In this document: piece by piece, positions 23,178-37,000 of the stretch
Layout of the letters: the number at the start of each line of letters is the position of its first letter
Numbering within the stretch: position 1 is the stretch's first letter
Origin: Cyclina sinensis
Taxonomy: Eukaryota > Mollusca > Bivalvia > Venerida > Veneridae
NCBI GenBank assembly: GCA_012932295.1
Contig: JAAONU010000019.1
Location: 30,667,913-30,731,912 of the forward strand
Direction of reading: 5' to 3'
DNA: 64,000 nt
The notes under the pieces: generated by a model
The model's input: only the letters and a program-made list of their open reading frames with translations
Databases searched by the model: none
Told to the model about the DNA's origin: nothing
Program-made: the position numbers and the translations under genes

Positions 23178-24017
23178 TTTTTGTGTCGCCTGCTACGAAG
23201 TAGCCGTGACATATAGGGATCACTTCTCCGTCATCTGTCTGTCCGTCCGTCCGTATGTCCGTCCGTCCGTCACAAAACTTGTCCGGACTATTCCTCAGAA
23301 ACTACTGGTGCGATTTCATCCAAAATTTACAGGAATGATCAGTACCAAGTCTAGTTGTACATGTCATCGGCATTTCATTTAAAATGAAATTTTATAGGAT
23401 TGATCAGTACATCAAGTACTTGTGCATATCTAACGGATTTTTCGGTTGAATGATTTTTGGCTGAGTTATGGCCCTTGAATGAAAAGGGCGTTTTGGCCAA
23501 ATAATGAATTTTATGTTGCAGGCTTCATAGTAGCTGCGACATGCTAAAAAGTAGCCATGACATATAGGGATCACTTCCCCATCATCTGTCTGTCTGTCCG
23601 TCCGTCCGTCCGTCTGTCTGTCTGTCTGTCTGTCCATCACTAAACTTGTCTGGACTACTTCTCAGAAACTACTGGTGAGATTTCATCCAAACTTTACAGG
23701 AATAATCAGTACCAAGTCTAGTTGTGCGTATCGTCAGGATTTTCCAGTTAAATGATTTTTGTCAGAGTTATGGCCCTTCAATGATTTTTATTTTTAAAGT
23801 TTGTCCGGACTACTTCTCTTATACTACTAAAGCAATTTAAATGAAATGTTACAGGATTGTTCTGTACCTCAAGTACTTAAGCACGTCTTACAGGTTTTTC
23901 GGTTGAACGATTTTTGGCTGAGTTATGGCCCTTGAATAAAAAAAAGCGTTTTAGCCTACAAACTGTCCAATCACCTCTCAATACTACTGTTTAATTGGAT
24001 ATCATCAGGCGACACAT
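23178..24017 (+). mobile_element. dispersed element with GTCC/GTCT microsatellites
   Basis: 'agtagccgtgacatataggg' at ~23,201 recurs as 'agtagccatgacatataggg' at ~23,552, each leading into (GTCC/GTCT)n runs at 23,238-23,270 and 23,588-23,636. Then come repeats of 'actactggtg.gatttcatcc'. The ends 'tgtcgcct' (~23,183) and 'aggcgaca' (~24,007) are inverted to each other. Several ~180-bp core units; no coding. Confidence 0.6.
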
Positions 24018-25440
24018 GTGATCACTGATCGCCCGTAACTAGCTATCCCATGTAAGTAAAAGTTTAGTTATAGGCTTTGTGCTTTGCGATAAGAAGTTTT
24101 TTCCTATATAAGTCAAAGCAAATAAAGTGACCCCATGGGATGGGGCTAATTTTGATCTCAGGGACATGGGCACCAACAATCTTGGTAGGGGTCTTGATTG
24201 TGATCAAGTATTCCAAGTTTGAATGGAATATCTTTGACACTTTTTGAGAACTGGACCTTAACAAAGAAACCAAGAAATTCTAAGTTGAAAAAAGGGGCAT
24301 AACTTTCTAAAAATAGAGTTGAAGGTTATCTGCCCTTAAGAAATAGTGTCACATTTTGATAGTGAACAAGTAAACCAAATTTGAAGTGAACAGCTTTGAC
24401 AGTTTCTGAGAAATGGACCTTTACAAAAGGATAACCCACGCCGACGAGAGGGTCATGACAATAACTCCCCATTTTTCTTCGAAAAGTAGGGCTAAAAATG
24501 TTAAAAGCATTAGTGTTTCCTGTTTAAATAAGGTCTCCAAGGATGACCAAATTCTGCATACTTTTAAATGTATCTTTTGATAGCTGGAGTAACTTTGAAC
24601 TGGTAAAGTTGTTGGCGAGTCAGGCCCAATTACATTGTATTTTGGCTGATGAAAATTGGCATTTTCCAGGAGTTCCAATATTTGAGTTCTAAAATTGTTA
24701 AAATCAGGACCTCTAGCTCTACACAGATACGGCAATACGATAATTTTTGTTATCAAGCACCACTCATAGTCAGGAATTGGTATCTATTTGGGAATAATAC
24801 TGAAATTATGCAAATCATGAAAAAAAAACTGGGATGAAACCTAAGAGGCTCAAGGGACAAACTTAAACAATCTTGGTAAAGGTCCACTATACAATGAACT
24901 GCCCAAAATTTTAGAACTACCATATACGACCATTACAAAGATTCTCCTTTATATTTCTATAGAAAAAATGTAACCCCTTGGACGGGTCCAAAACTGACTC
25001 CAGTAACTTAATGTGTACAGACTTGATGGAAGTCCGTTCGATATTCTTTGCACCAAAATGCATAGGTCTCGTGCTTGAGGTTTCTGACAAAAGAATTTGT
25101 AAAGAACTTGCCTGATTGGTCTTGTGGTTTCATACAAAAGGAAGCTAAAGATTTTCCTAAATATTTATATGTAAAACATTTGACCCTTTGGGCGGGGCAA
25201 ATATTGTCAGCAGGGACATGATTTGAAAAAAATTGGTAGAAGTCCTCTTGACAATTCAACACGCATAATTTCAGAACCCTGGACCCTTGTGTTAATTTTA
25301 AAGATGAACTTTTAAAGTTTTTCATTCTTTTTGTCATAGCAACCAGAGTTCTGCATGGAACGACATTATTTTAGCAACTTTGGTAGAGCTTTAAAATGTT
25401 GACACTGTTCGACACACTGACGCATGACAGACACTGGACG
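24018..25440 (+). repeat. diverged tandem-core repeat relic
   Basis: Repeats of 'aaagtgaccccatggg', 'aacaatcttggtagaggtc', 'caaccagagttctgcatgg' and 'gaacaagtaaaccaaatttg' are the core vocabulary of the pearl-like elements. Head and tail hairpins are not clear; it ends near 'cagacactggacgataatat'. Apparent minus-strand frames (24,064-25,337) are translations of the repeat. Confidence 0.5.
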
Positions 25441-25717
25441 ATAATATTATGCTCAGCTGAACTAAAACACCCAAGGCAGGGCTACGTTTGACCCCAGAAC
25501 TATGATTTAAACATTTTTTGGACCACAACAGAATGCAAAATGTAAACCGTAGCCCTTTTGGTTACTGACAAGATTTTGGAAGCCTATATCAAAAACAAGT
25601 GACATCCTGGGGTGGAACCAGCAGTGACCATATGTTAATCATTAGACATATCTTGGAAATGGTCTCCTAAACAAAGCTTTGAACCAAATGTCTAGACTAC
25701 ATGGCCTTAACTTTTTA

Positions 25718-26982
25718 CCTCATCTGAGCATATGCTCAAAGTGAGCTCTTGAGTACACGCTGTTTCCGGCGTCCATCATCAATATTTACTTCAAACATTT
25801 CCTCCAAAACTGCTGGGACATTTTCAAACTTTACAGAAGAGCTCTTTAATATATATTACTCTTTTTCAAAACTGCTGAAGCGGCTCTGCTCCATTGTGTA
25901 TAGGGGTGGCAAGAGCTAAGAATACAAAAAATAAAACATCTCATCCTCAACCGTGTGTATATGTTAGGTCTTTTTTCACTAATTGTTCTAGCTATTAAAA
26001 CTGCAATAAGATTTTCAACATTTGGCTTCAAATTACATCCCCGCACAAACTGCATGATTTTTTTCCATCGCTGTACAGAAATGTTCCTGATATGTTTTTA
26101 TTTCCACTTCGTTACATTTAAAGGCCAAAAAAGCTATTAAAATACAGAAAAAAAAACATTAAATGAGTTTTCCTCCTTTATCCTTAAGTCTTTTTGTACC
26201 AAATTTCATAAAAAAACTGCCAAGGTTCCGCTTCATTGCATTGACATTTTCCTTTTTTTCCCTTGGACTGCAAGATTTTTTCCTCCAAATTTCACAGAAA
26301 TGTTCGTTATGATTTCCCCCTATTGTTCCGATCCGTTGCACAAAATGGCAGCCATACCTAGAATAGATTTTTTATATTAAACTGCTTCATTCTTTAATCT
26401 TTGAAAATCTTTTTGTCAGAAACGGTAAGCTCAAGACCTCAGATATTTGTACGTAGCATTTGTACAATTGACCTCTACGAATACTGTTTAATTTTTCCTT
26501 AGGATCAAACTGACCCCGCCAAGATGTCACTCGTTTTACATCCAGGAAATACTTTGGAGATCTTGCTACTTGAAACGGTATTTCTTAAGGCTTAGATAAT
26601 ATGTACGTTACGTAACTGCGGTCGAAATTTGCCCCATCCTGGACTTCCTGTTTGTGTAAAATATTTAATCTTTGAAAATCGTCTTCTTGGAAACAGTAGG
26701 CTTTAGACCCTAGATATTTGGTATGTAGTCTCTCCAATGATTTTTCAAATCATTTCCCTATGGTTAAAATTGATTCAGTCCTGGATCCCTCATTTTAGAT
26801 CGAGTTTTGTAAGAAAAACTTTGAAAATCATGTCTGAAACTGAATGCCTTAGAGTTTAAATATTTTTGATCAAATTGGCCCCGCCCTCAGGGTCTTATAT
26901 TTGTAATTATTTTTTCTTAACAGCACACTCAGCAAAGTTATTAATGTAAGTGATCCAGGGCCATCATGGCCCTGTTGCTAAA
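25718..26982 (-). mobile_element. pearl/HINE-like element, inverted copy
   Basis: Read on the minus strand it starts with 'cagggccatgatggccctgg' (~26,976-26,950) and ends with a hairpin from 'gctcactttgagc' and 'gctcagatgaggt' (~25,750-25,718). The core contains 'atggagcggaa'-like and 'ttgaaaatc.tcttg' units. This is the same architecture as the plus-strand copies, in the opposite direction. Confidence 0.6.
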
Positions 26983-26995
26983 AGATTTTTTTACA

Positions 26996-27450
26996 GGTGC
27001 CAGTGTGAAAAACAATGCCTCTTGGTGCTGGGCCAATAGTGACAAAGGCAAGTGACGAAGGCAAGAGACATAATTTGAACAATCTTGGTAAAGCCTACCA
27101 GTCAATGCTACATAATCAATAAATATTCATGCTCCAGGGTATGCGGTTTCAGAGAAGATATTAAAAGTTTTTTCCTCTTTATTTCAATTTGAGCAATCTT
27201 GGTAGAGATCTACTAGAGAATGCTTCACACCAAATGGCTGGATTTTAGACAAGATTTTTAAAGTTTTTCATTCTTGTTGCCAAGGCAACCAGAGTTCTGC
27301 ATGAGGTGGAATTCATGGAGCAGCTTTTGAAGAGCTTTATGTAAGGAACATCCTTGCCTTGACCTGGTGTGTGGTTTCAGTGGAGATGTTTACAGCAAAT
27401 GGTGGATGAATGATGCAGTGGTATCACAACACCCTTCCCCCCACCCCATA
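26996..27450 (+). repeat. partial tandem-core repeat
   Basis: Contains 'tttgaacaatcttggtaaag', 'ttgccaaggcaaccagag' and 'ggtttcagtggagatgtt', shared with the neighbouring elements. Ends near the C-rich 'cacaacacccttcccccc'. Confidence 0.45.
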
Positions 27451-27545
27451 CTGCCAGTCTAAAGCAAAAACAACCACACAACATCTTTCACCCTTATCAA
27501 TTTAAAACAGAGAACTAACACCAAAAATATATATTTGAAACATAT

Positions 27546-27551
27546 TTTATT
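27546..27551 (-). terminator. possible polyadenylation signal of the LRRC43-like gene
   Basis: AATAAA on the minus strand, about 425 bases after the stop codon, in an AT-rich 3' UTR-like stretch with no competing gene. Confidence 0.35.
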
Positions 27552-27975
27552 AATAAAAATGTAGGTTTTTAAAAATCACAAAATATCACAGTCCAATATA
27601 ATTTGAAATTTTGACACAGAAAAAAATATAAAACATCTTGAATATGCATAAAAATCATTTTTTGATAACCAAATTAAATTTTATATATCCTGATAAATGT
27701 TATGAAACAGAATCATATGTTTTTCCAGTGAGGGCCTGAATACATGTATAAAATACTTTCCATATCTTGCCTATCTTCTTTTACATCAAAGTATGGACAG
27801 ATAGCTAAGACAATTTACTGCATTTTACATAAATGTTTAAAAAGGTAACATGGCTACATTTTAGCATATGACACCAAACTAAAGCAAAGGGCAAACACTG
27901 GGTATTGTTATATTGCATGTTTCGTAGCCAAATTTTATTCAGTTTTTTTCCCCAGAAAAGATCACACATTATGTA

Positions 27976-28077
27976 TTATGCTTCCACTTGACTGATTTCT
28001 TCTTTCCTTCTAGCTTCTTCATCCTTCAGTAAATCCATCGCGGTCTTCCAATGATGTAAATGGACACTGATATGAAT
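27976..28077 (-). CDS. LRRC43: LRRC43-like, last coding exon
   Basis: Acceptor 'tgtcttcttacag', then IHISVHLHHWKTAMDLLKDE, a charged helix-forming tail and TAA. Residues 643-675. The opening resembles the C-terminal beta/helix segment of vertebrate LRRC43. Confidence 0.75.
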   Translation of the reverse strand: MHISVHLHHWKTAMDLLKDEEARRKEEISQVEA

Positions 28078-31000
28078 CTGTAAGAAGACAGAGCTTTTTT
28101 TTCATTACAATTAACAACACTTCGATAAGAATAATTTCAGAATGGCTTGTACAAGCTAAAGAGGATAAGAAAGGTAGTTATGAAGTCTTGAGCTTCAGAC
28201 AGGGGCTAAGCATTGATGATTTTCTGTGTATTTATTCAATGTCTACAGAAGATTCTATTCAGATATGTACTTGAAGACATAAGCTAGAATGTGCCAACAG
28301 AATAGGCTCGGTTGTTAAAGAAGTTATAGATCAGTTACATTATAAATAAACAAAACAAAGTATTCGTCAATGTTCTTAATGCTTTAAAATTGCAATCTTT
28401 GAGTTTGGGACAAAAACTATAGTACCTGATAAAATCAGAAAACTTGATGTCAGACTGGATTACTGATTGGTTTTTGACTGTTCTATAGAAAAAATCAGTA
28501 AAGTTATGCTGATTTGTTCTGAGACAGTTTTTAATTTCTTTAAGCTTTTAAAAGCCGAAGTTTTACCTCAAGAGGTGGTGGGGGTCCTGGGTCCTCCTCA
28601 TCTTCTACAGGAGCTGCTGTGCCAGCTTTTCCACCTTTCCCCTTGTCCCCTTTTCCATCCTTGCCACCTTTTCCAGCACTTGACTTACGGTCTGAAACTT
28701 TTGGTAAACTAAGTCTTAATAATTAAATAATTCTTGCTAGTTAAATTGCAGGACTTGGAATTTTTTAATTGAAAATAGGGCAAAAACAACTGTCATTGGC
28801 AAAAACAAGGTCAATATGCCATCAAAGAATAAAACAGTTTGAGAAACAATAATCAAAATCACAACATTTTAAACCAAAATGAGCCTTTGAAAAGTGAAGG
28901 TCCTCTATGATTCCTACTGACTGAAATGTACATAATTTCTGACAGAATGGAAAAAAGCACCACTTCTAACAACTGGTCAGTTTCTGCATAAAACTGTTTA
29001 CTTTTCCATCCAAAAATAAAAAGGAAATGAATAAACTAACAATTAAAGGAAAGATTACCTTTGCTCTTTTCTTTACCATCATCTTTCTTCTTGCCAGCTG
29101 AAGGAGGCTTCTTCTTGTCTTTTGGGTTTACTTTCTTGCCATCCTAGTAATGAACAAGATTTTTCAATAAGCAATAATAACAAAAGTGTATAGGGTTAAT
29201 GAAAGCACTTTGTCACCTTGTTATATACAAGTAAACCAAGCTATTATGTCGTTATATTACAGATGTAATGATCCTGTTCTATAACTTTGATTTAAGAGAG
29301 TATTCAGAGTAACAAGAGAAACTAACTGGATAAAACTCTTACACTGAATTTGAAACAAAAATTAACATAATTACAAGAGGTCCAGCAAACATTTCATTCA
29401 CCAGTTAGGGGAAGGTAGAGCAAACATTTCTTTCACCAAATTAGGAACAGGTCTGGCATATACTTTTATCAAAATACCATTATTAATCCATATAATACCA
29501 CTTCTAGTGCCACCTTCACATGCTAAACTATCAAAGCAAGATATTCAAGCAATATGAAAAGTAATTCAAGCTTTACTCTTTATGCTTGAAGTTTATACCA
29601 TATCTTTGCAAAAGCTTCCAGATATATATATATATATACTGAAAACTGGTGGCATAATTATAAGACATAGAATTCTGGTACACTCCTATCAATAAATGTG
29701 TATATCATTTCAGAACTTAAATATAAAAAAATCTACTGGAAATCTTCCCATTATCTTCAACCTCATCACCATGCAACATTCTCAGCTGAGTTTTAAAAGA
29801 TCACATTTTATTTATTTACAGTCTTGCTGTGCATTTTAATCTTTAAAAAAAGTTCTGCATTTACAAAACCCTTTAGAACATGTGCACTAAAAGATAAATA
29901 TGATATTCAAATATGCAATGCTTTCCAAAAACAAAATTTCTTAAAGAAGATTATTAGCAAACAGTTGCTTACAGGATTCAGGATACACCACTGTGCCACA
30001 CAAGTAATGGCTGTGCTAAAGAGTAAATTCCGTCCTCCAATATGAACATATAACCACACAGAAATACAATGCACAGCATATAATGGATAATGAGTGTGTA
30101 AGCAATGTGTTGCAGCTATATGCATCAACTAGTATTGAATAATGAGGGTGTAAGAAATGTGTTGCAGCTATATGCATCAACTAGTATTGAATAATGAGGG
30201 TGTAAGAAATGTGTTGCAGCTATATGCATCATCTAGTGTTGGATAATGAGGGTGTAAGCAAAGTTTTGCTGCTACATGCCTGATCTAGTGTTGGATAATG
30301 AGGGTGTAAGAATGTGTTGCTGCAATATGCATGATCAAGTATTGAATAATGAGGGTGTAAGCAATGTGTTGCTGCAATATGCATGATCTAGTATTGAATA
30401 ATGAGGGTGTAAGCAATGTGTTGCCGCCATATGCATGATCAAGTATTGAATAATGAGGGTGTAAGCAATGTGTTGCTGCAATATGCATGATCTAGTATTG
30501 AATAATGAGGGTGTAAGCAATGTGTTGCCGCCATATGCATGATCAAGTATTGAATAATGAGGGTGTAAGCAAAGTTTTGCTGCTACATGCCTGATCTAGT
30601 GTTGGATAATGAGGGTGTAAGCAATGTGTTGCTGCAATATGCATGATCTAGTATTGAATAATGAGGGTGTAAGCAATGTGTTGCTGCTATATGTGTCATC
30701 CAGTATTGGATAATGAGGGTGTAAGCAATGTGTTGCTGCTACATGCATGATTTAGTATTGGATAATCATGGTGTAAGCAATGTGTTGCTGCTACATGCAT
30801 GATTTAGTATTGGATAATCAGGGTGTAAGCAATGTGTTGCTGCTACATGCATGATTTAGTATAGGATAATCAGGGTGTAAGCAATGTGTTGCTGCTACAT
30901 GCATGATTTAGTATTTGATAATCAGGGTGTAAGCAATGTGTTGCTGCTACATGTTGATCTAGTAGTGGATAATCAGGGTGTAAGCAATGTGTTGCTGCTA

Positions 31001-34000
31001 CATGCATGATTTAGTATTGGATAATCAGGGTGTAAGCAATGTGTTGCTGCTACATGCATGATTTAGTACTGGATAATCAGGCTGTAAGCAATGTGTTGCT
31101 GCTACATGCATGATTTAGTACTGGATAATCAGGCTGTAAGCAATGTGTTGCTGCTACATGCATGATTTAGTACTGGATAATCAGGCTGTAAGCAATGTGT
31201 TGCTGCTACATGCATGAACTAGTATCGGATGATCAGGGTGTATGATCTAGTATTGGATAATGAGGGTGTAAGGAATGTGTTGCTACTATATGCAAGATCT
31301 AGTATTGAATAAGGAGGATGTTAGCAATGTGTTGCTACTATATGCATGATTTAGTATTGGATAATAAGGGTGTTAGCAATGTGTTGCTGCTAAATGCATG
31401 ATCAAGTATTGAATAATGAGGGTGTTAACAATGTGTTGCTGCTATATGCATGATCTAGTATTGAATAATGAGGGTGTTAGCAATGTGTTGCTGCTATATG
31501 CATGATCAAGTATTGAATAATGAGGGTGTTAGCAATGTGTTGCTGCTATATGCATGATCTAGTATTGGATAATGAGGGTGTAAGTAATGTGTTGCCGCCA
31601 TATGCATGATCAAGTATTGAATAATGAGGGTGTTAGCAATGTGTTGCTGCTATATGCATGATCTAGTATTGGATAATAAGGGTGTTAGCAATGTGTTGCC
31701 GCCATATGCATGATCAAGTATTGAATAATGAGGGTGTAAGCAATGTGTTGCCGCCATATGCATGATCAAGTATTGAATAATGAGGGTGTTAGCAATGTGT
31801 TGCTGCTATATGCATGATCTAGTATTGAATAAGGAGGATGTTAGCAATGTGTTGCTGCTATATGCATGATCTAGTATTGGATAATAAGGGTGTAAGCAAT
31901 GTGTTGCCGCCATATGCATGATCAAGTATTGAATAATGAGGGTGTTAGCAATGTGTTGCTGCTATATGCATGATCTAGTATTGAATAATGAGGGTGTAAG
32001 CAATGTGTTGCTGCTACATGCTTGATATAGTATTGGACTGTGAGGATGTTAGCAATGTGTTGCCGCCATATGTGTGATATAGTATGATATAGTATTGGAT
32101 AATGAGGGTGTTAGCAATGTGTTGCTGCTATATGCATGATCTAGTATTGGATAATGAGGGTGTAAGCAATGTGTTGCCGCTATATGCATGATCTAGTATT
32201 GGATAATAAGGGTGTTAGCAATGTGTTGCCGCCATATGCATGATCAAGTATTGAATAATGAGGGTGTTAGCAATGTGTTGCTGCTATATGCATGATCTAG
32301 TATTGGATAATAAGGGTGTTAGCAATGTGTTGCCGCCATATGCATGATCAAGTATTGAATAATGAGGGTGTAAGCAATGTGTTGCCGCCATATGCATGAT
32401 CAAGTATTGAATAATGAGGGTGTTAGCAATGTGTTGCTGCTATATGCATGATCTAGTATTGAATAAGGAGGATGTTAGCAATGTGTTGCTGCTATATGCA
32501 TGATCTAGTATTGGATAATAAGGGTGTAAGCAATGTGTTGCCGCCATATGCATGATCAAGTATTGAATAATGAGGGTGTTAGCAATGTGTTGCTGCTATA
32601 TGCATGATCTAGTATTGAATAATGAGGGTGTAAGCAATGTGCTACTGCTACATGCTTGATATAGTATTGGACTGTGAGGATGTTAGCAATGTGTTGCCGC
32701 CATATGTGTGATATAGTATGATATAGTATTGAATAATGAGGGTGTAAGCAATGTGTTGCTGCTATATGCATGATCTAATATTGTATATTTTATACCTTTC
32801 TTTTGTTCTACAAGAGTATACACATAAAAGAATATTACAGCTGACAATTAGGAACATAAATTTGCATAATTCATAATTGGTTTAATCAATTAATAAATAG
32901 CCAGGTAAGTATAAATAAATGGACCAATATGAAACTCCTAAGGTAATGTATAGAACATTAATTTGTCAAGCTCTTCAGTAATATGAAACTTCAAAGCATA
33001 CATGTGTAATTACCTTTGCAAGTTTTTTCTTGTTTCATTTTCTTCTTTCTATCAGTTCATTTAATTTGACACATATAAAATCTTTTTTTTCTCAGAAGTC
33101 CTGTGACTTATAAGAATTAATCTGCCAATTTTCTCTTAAGATGGGTCATGATATCAGTTGAGTCCAAACCTGTAGCCCTCAAGCAGGGAGATTTTCTTGC
33201 TGTATACAAGTCTAAGACCTATTTCAGTGGATCATGAAGGCACTCTCACCCTGTGAAAGCCTGTGGTTTTGCAAATTTTACCTTCACTGGATACTATAGT
33301 TCAAATAAGGTGCACGTTAAAAATCAAGTCTGTGTTAACTACTAAATTCAATGTGAGATGGCAAACAGACAGGAGACCTAAAATACATTAACTAGTAATT
33401 TCTATAATAAGGTAACATACCCACAGTTCAAAGTTTAAAGCGTGGGGAAAGGGAACTAGGTATGTTATAAGGATAAGTCAGAAAATCTGTTAACGATATT
33501 AGCAAAAAGTTTATTATGGAATGTGACAGAGGTGTGTTGCAGTTACTTACATCTAACAAGCCTGATCTAGATGAGCGGGAAGCTCTCCGTGAACCTACAC
33601 CCTGAGCAAAGCAGAAACAATTAAAATTGCAATGTTTATATATTTGTTGATGAAAAAGGATCACAAAACCTGATTGCTACACAATGAAGAATTATGCTAA
33701 TAAGCTTGGAAAAGAAAGTGTACATAAATGCATACATTTGATAGTAGTAGAGGAATGAGGATGACAAAAGCTACAAAATATCTAGCTGAATATAAGGACA
33801 GGTATAGCGAGAGGTATAACTGAAGATTTTATTCATACTAATGAAGACTTCAGTGCAAAACTATTGTAACTACAGTAAAGAGTTGCTAATAAGACCTGTT
33901 ATAAAAGGTCTTAATAATGTATCAGTCTTGAAAGTGGACCTTTTGTTCACTTTGACCCTGAACATGCTGAATTTTTGTAATGGATTTGCCCAGCTTTGAA

Positions 34001-37000
34001 TATGGAACAGTCCATTCAAAGTTTAAGGGATTTCAATATCAAAATACAAAAATGGAGCTACCAACAGGATAGAGCCTGGTCAGGCTGCACGAATGTGCAG
34101 GCTGGCCTGGCTCTATACTGGTGGCAAAGGCTAATCACTTTCGGTTCCAGCAGGTTAAGAGTTAATTATGAAATATGGAGATACAAGGGTTTACAACTGA
34201 CCCCTCATAACAGGCAATCAGGAGATCTGCATTGAGTCTTAGAACAATGAAATGAAAGATGTTGTGTAAACTATTATGCTGAAGCAAAAGCATGTTGAAA
34301 CCTGCAAAAGTCTAGCTAAACAACAATCAAAGTTGCCATGTAAATATTATTACAAGTGAAAAGAAGAATGATTAATCTTTAAATATAGTCTAGCTAAAAT
34401 GTAAAATTGAAGAGAACTGAATCTGAGAATAAATGCAAAGGAAATGAAATCTACTAAGTACATATAAAAGTCCAAGCATGATGTCAATAAAAACTACAAG
34501 CCAATCACTTAATACCAAGGCAGTAAGTGCATAATGCAGTAGTATCTCTACATCAAAACTAGCAATTTTAAAAGTGTTGAAACCTTCTTAGTTTGAAAAA
34601 AGAAACTTTTAATGCTATGCATGATGCAAAGTGGTTTAAATTGTTTTATAAAGACATTGAAATGACTGTTAATTAATAATTCAGTAAAATACTGCTTTTT
34701 ATTGAAATCCATTCCATGTAGATTTACAATTATATACCGCAAATGACCACTGTAAACTCTAGATATATAGAACAAGTTGGCCATGATGAACCTATTTTGC
34801 TCACCTGAGTACTCCTGACTCCAACTGACCCATAATTGAAAATGACTTACAAATCAACAAGACCATCGTCCTCAAAATTTTTCATAATCATCTGGAAGAA
34901 GATATGGCCTCTAGCCAAGTAGCCTACTTTTTTGACCCAACATGACCCACTTTGAAACAATCTAGATTTCATCAAGACAAACAAACATTCAAACAATTTT
35001 TTTTATGAAGATCTTGTTGAAACATGGCTGTAGCCAAGTTAACTACTTTTCAAAGCCCATATGAGTTACTTTTGGACATGACCTAGATATCATCAAGAAA
35101 ATCGATCTGACAAAAATTCATGACATTCGGGCTGAAAATATGGCCTCTAGACAGGTGACATATTTTTTCACCCCACATGACAAACAATCATTCTGACCAA
35201 TTCAAAATAATGCCTCTAGAGTGCTAACATGCTTTTCCTTTGCTTTAAGCCAGTGACTTATTTTTTTGACCACAGGTGACCAATATATTAACATAACATG
35301 GAAATCATCAATAAAAAGAGCATTAACAAGATTTTCCTATGATTTCAGCCACTGACCTCCTTTGACTCAGATGACCCATATGCCAACTAGACCTAGAAAT
35401 CATCAATACAAACATTCTAACTATAAATCATAATGATTGAATTTAAATGTAGCTCCTACAGAATTAACAAGGTGTTCCTTTTATTTAAGCCAGTGACCTA
35501 GTTTTTGACCTAGATGACCCATATTCAAACTTGGCCTACAATCATCAAGATAAATATCCTTACCAACTTTCAACTTCACCAGCTAAGTGAAGACAGACAG
35601 ACAATAGATGACTGACACACAATAAACATCAAACTGCCACAACAGACCAGGGCAAAGTCATATTCAGACCAGGGTCAGGAGGTACACAGATCTGATGCAA
35701 GGGTCATGCAAACCCCGCTTAAACTGCTCAGACATGAGCAAAGTGGCACACTGAGGTCCATTACACAGTTAACTGAATATTAGACATGTATCACCATCTG
35801 AACCTTATCTTAATATTTTTTTATTTGTCTCATCATACTAAACATAAAACATTTAATTTTTTTTCCTTTAATTTCCAAGTATCTGAGATGTCTATCAAAT
35901 TCTGCATAAGTCTCTTATATTCATATTTTGAAAAAAAAAAAAATAATCAAACTGTATCTTCTTAAAAAAAACATAGTCTGTGATTTCTAATAAACTTAAA
36001 AAAACATAGTCTGTGATTTCTAATAAACTAAGTGCCCAATTGCTGAATTCTACAAGTTATCATTCTACTGAATCTGTGAATATTTGACTAGTAGTGCTGT
36101 ATGTCTAGACAGGTGTATTCTGTACTATATTTCTATACCCAAGGTATCTGTAGAAATATTTCATTCTACAGTGTCTATCTTCAATTAAACATCCTATAAT
36201 ACCTATTTAATTAATCCATTTTAAGAACTCAGTCTTGATTCATGCATCCCAGAGAACCTGTCTTAAACTGAAGCCTTCCACATTGCTTGTATTTACACAG
36301 CAAGTCTACCTTTCTCTACTGATGCCTACTGTGATGTGATGGCTAACATATTCAGAATCTTTTACTACTAATAAGTCTATGATGACTGTATAAGGACTCA
36401 TGCACTCCAAAGTATATGTTCTAACTCAGGTATTCAAGGGCATCTGTTATCACACAGGCATTCAAGGGTACCTGTTATCACAAATGCATTCAAGTGTACC
36501 TGTTATCACACAGGCATTCAAGTGTACCTGTTATCACACAGGCATTCAAGGGTACTGGTTATCACACAGGCATTCAGGCGTACCTGTTCTCAATCGGTAG
36601 CATTCAATGTTATCTGTTCTAACTCATGCATTCAAGGGCATCTGTTATCACACATGCATTCATGGGTACCTGTTATCACACAGGCATTCAAGGGTACTTG
36701 TTATCACACAGGCATTCAAGGTTACCTGTTTTCAATCAGTAGCATTCAATGTTATCTGTTCTTACTCAGTTACATTCCAGAGTATCTGTTCTAACTGAAG
36801 CACTCCTCAGTATCTGCTATATAGAACACCAGGCTATCTGTTCTAAGCCAACTGCATTCAAGGGTATCTCTTCTAACTCATACATTCAAGGGTATCTGTT
36901 TTAACCCAAGCATTCAAGTGTACCTCTCCTTACTCATATATTCAAGGGTATCTCTCCTAACTCATACATTCAAGGGTATCTGTTTTAACCCAAGCATTCA

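Noticed and set aside
24064..25337. Several minus-strand open frames of 62-111 codons
   Set aside because: They lie wholly in diverged pearl-like core repeats and reflect repeated DNA phrases rather than a gene.
30285..32771. Minus-strand open frames with repeated MHIAATHCLHPHYSILDH-type peptides
   Set aside because: Direct translations of the 52-bp minisatellite. The pattern follows the DNA period and shifts frame between monomers, with no splice or start context.
30085..32785. CRISPR-like array
   Set aside because: Whole units repeat without unique spacers and the context is a eukaryotic intron, so it is a minisatellite.
36400..36798. Plus-strand frames with repeated TGIQGYLLSHRHS-like peptides
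   Set aside because: Translations of the 28-bp tandem repeat in several frames; no coding signal.
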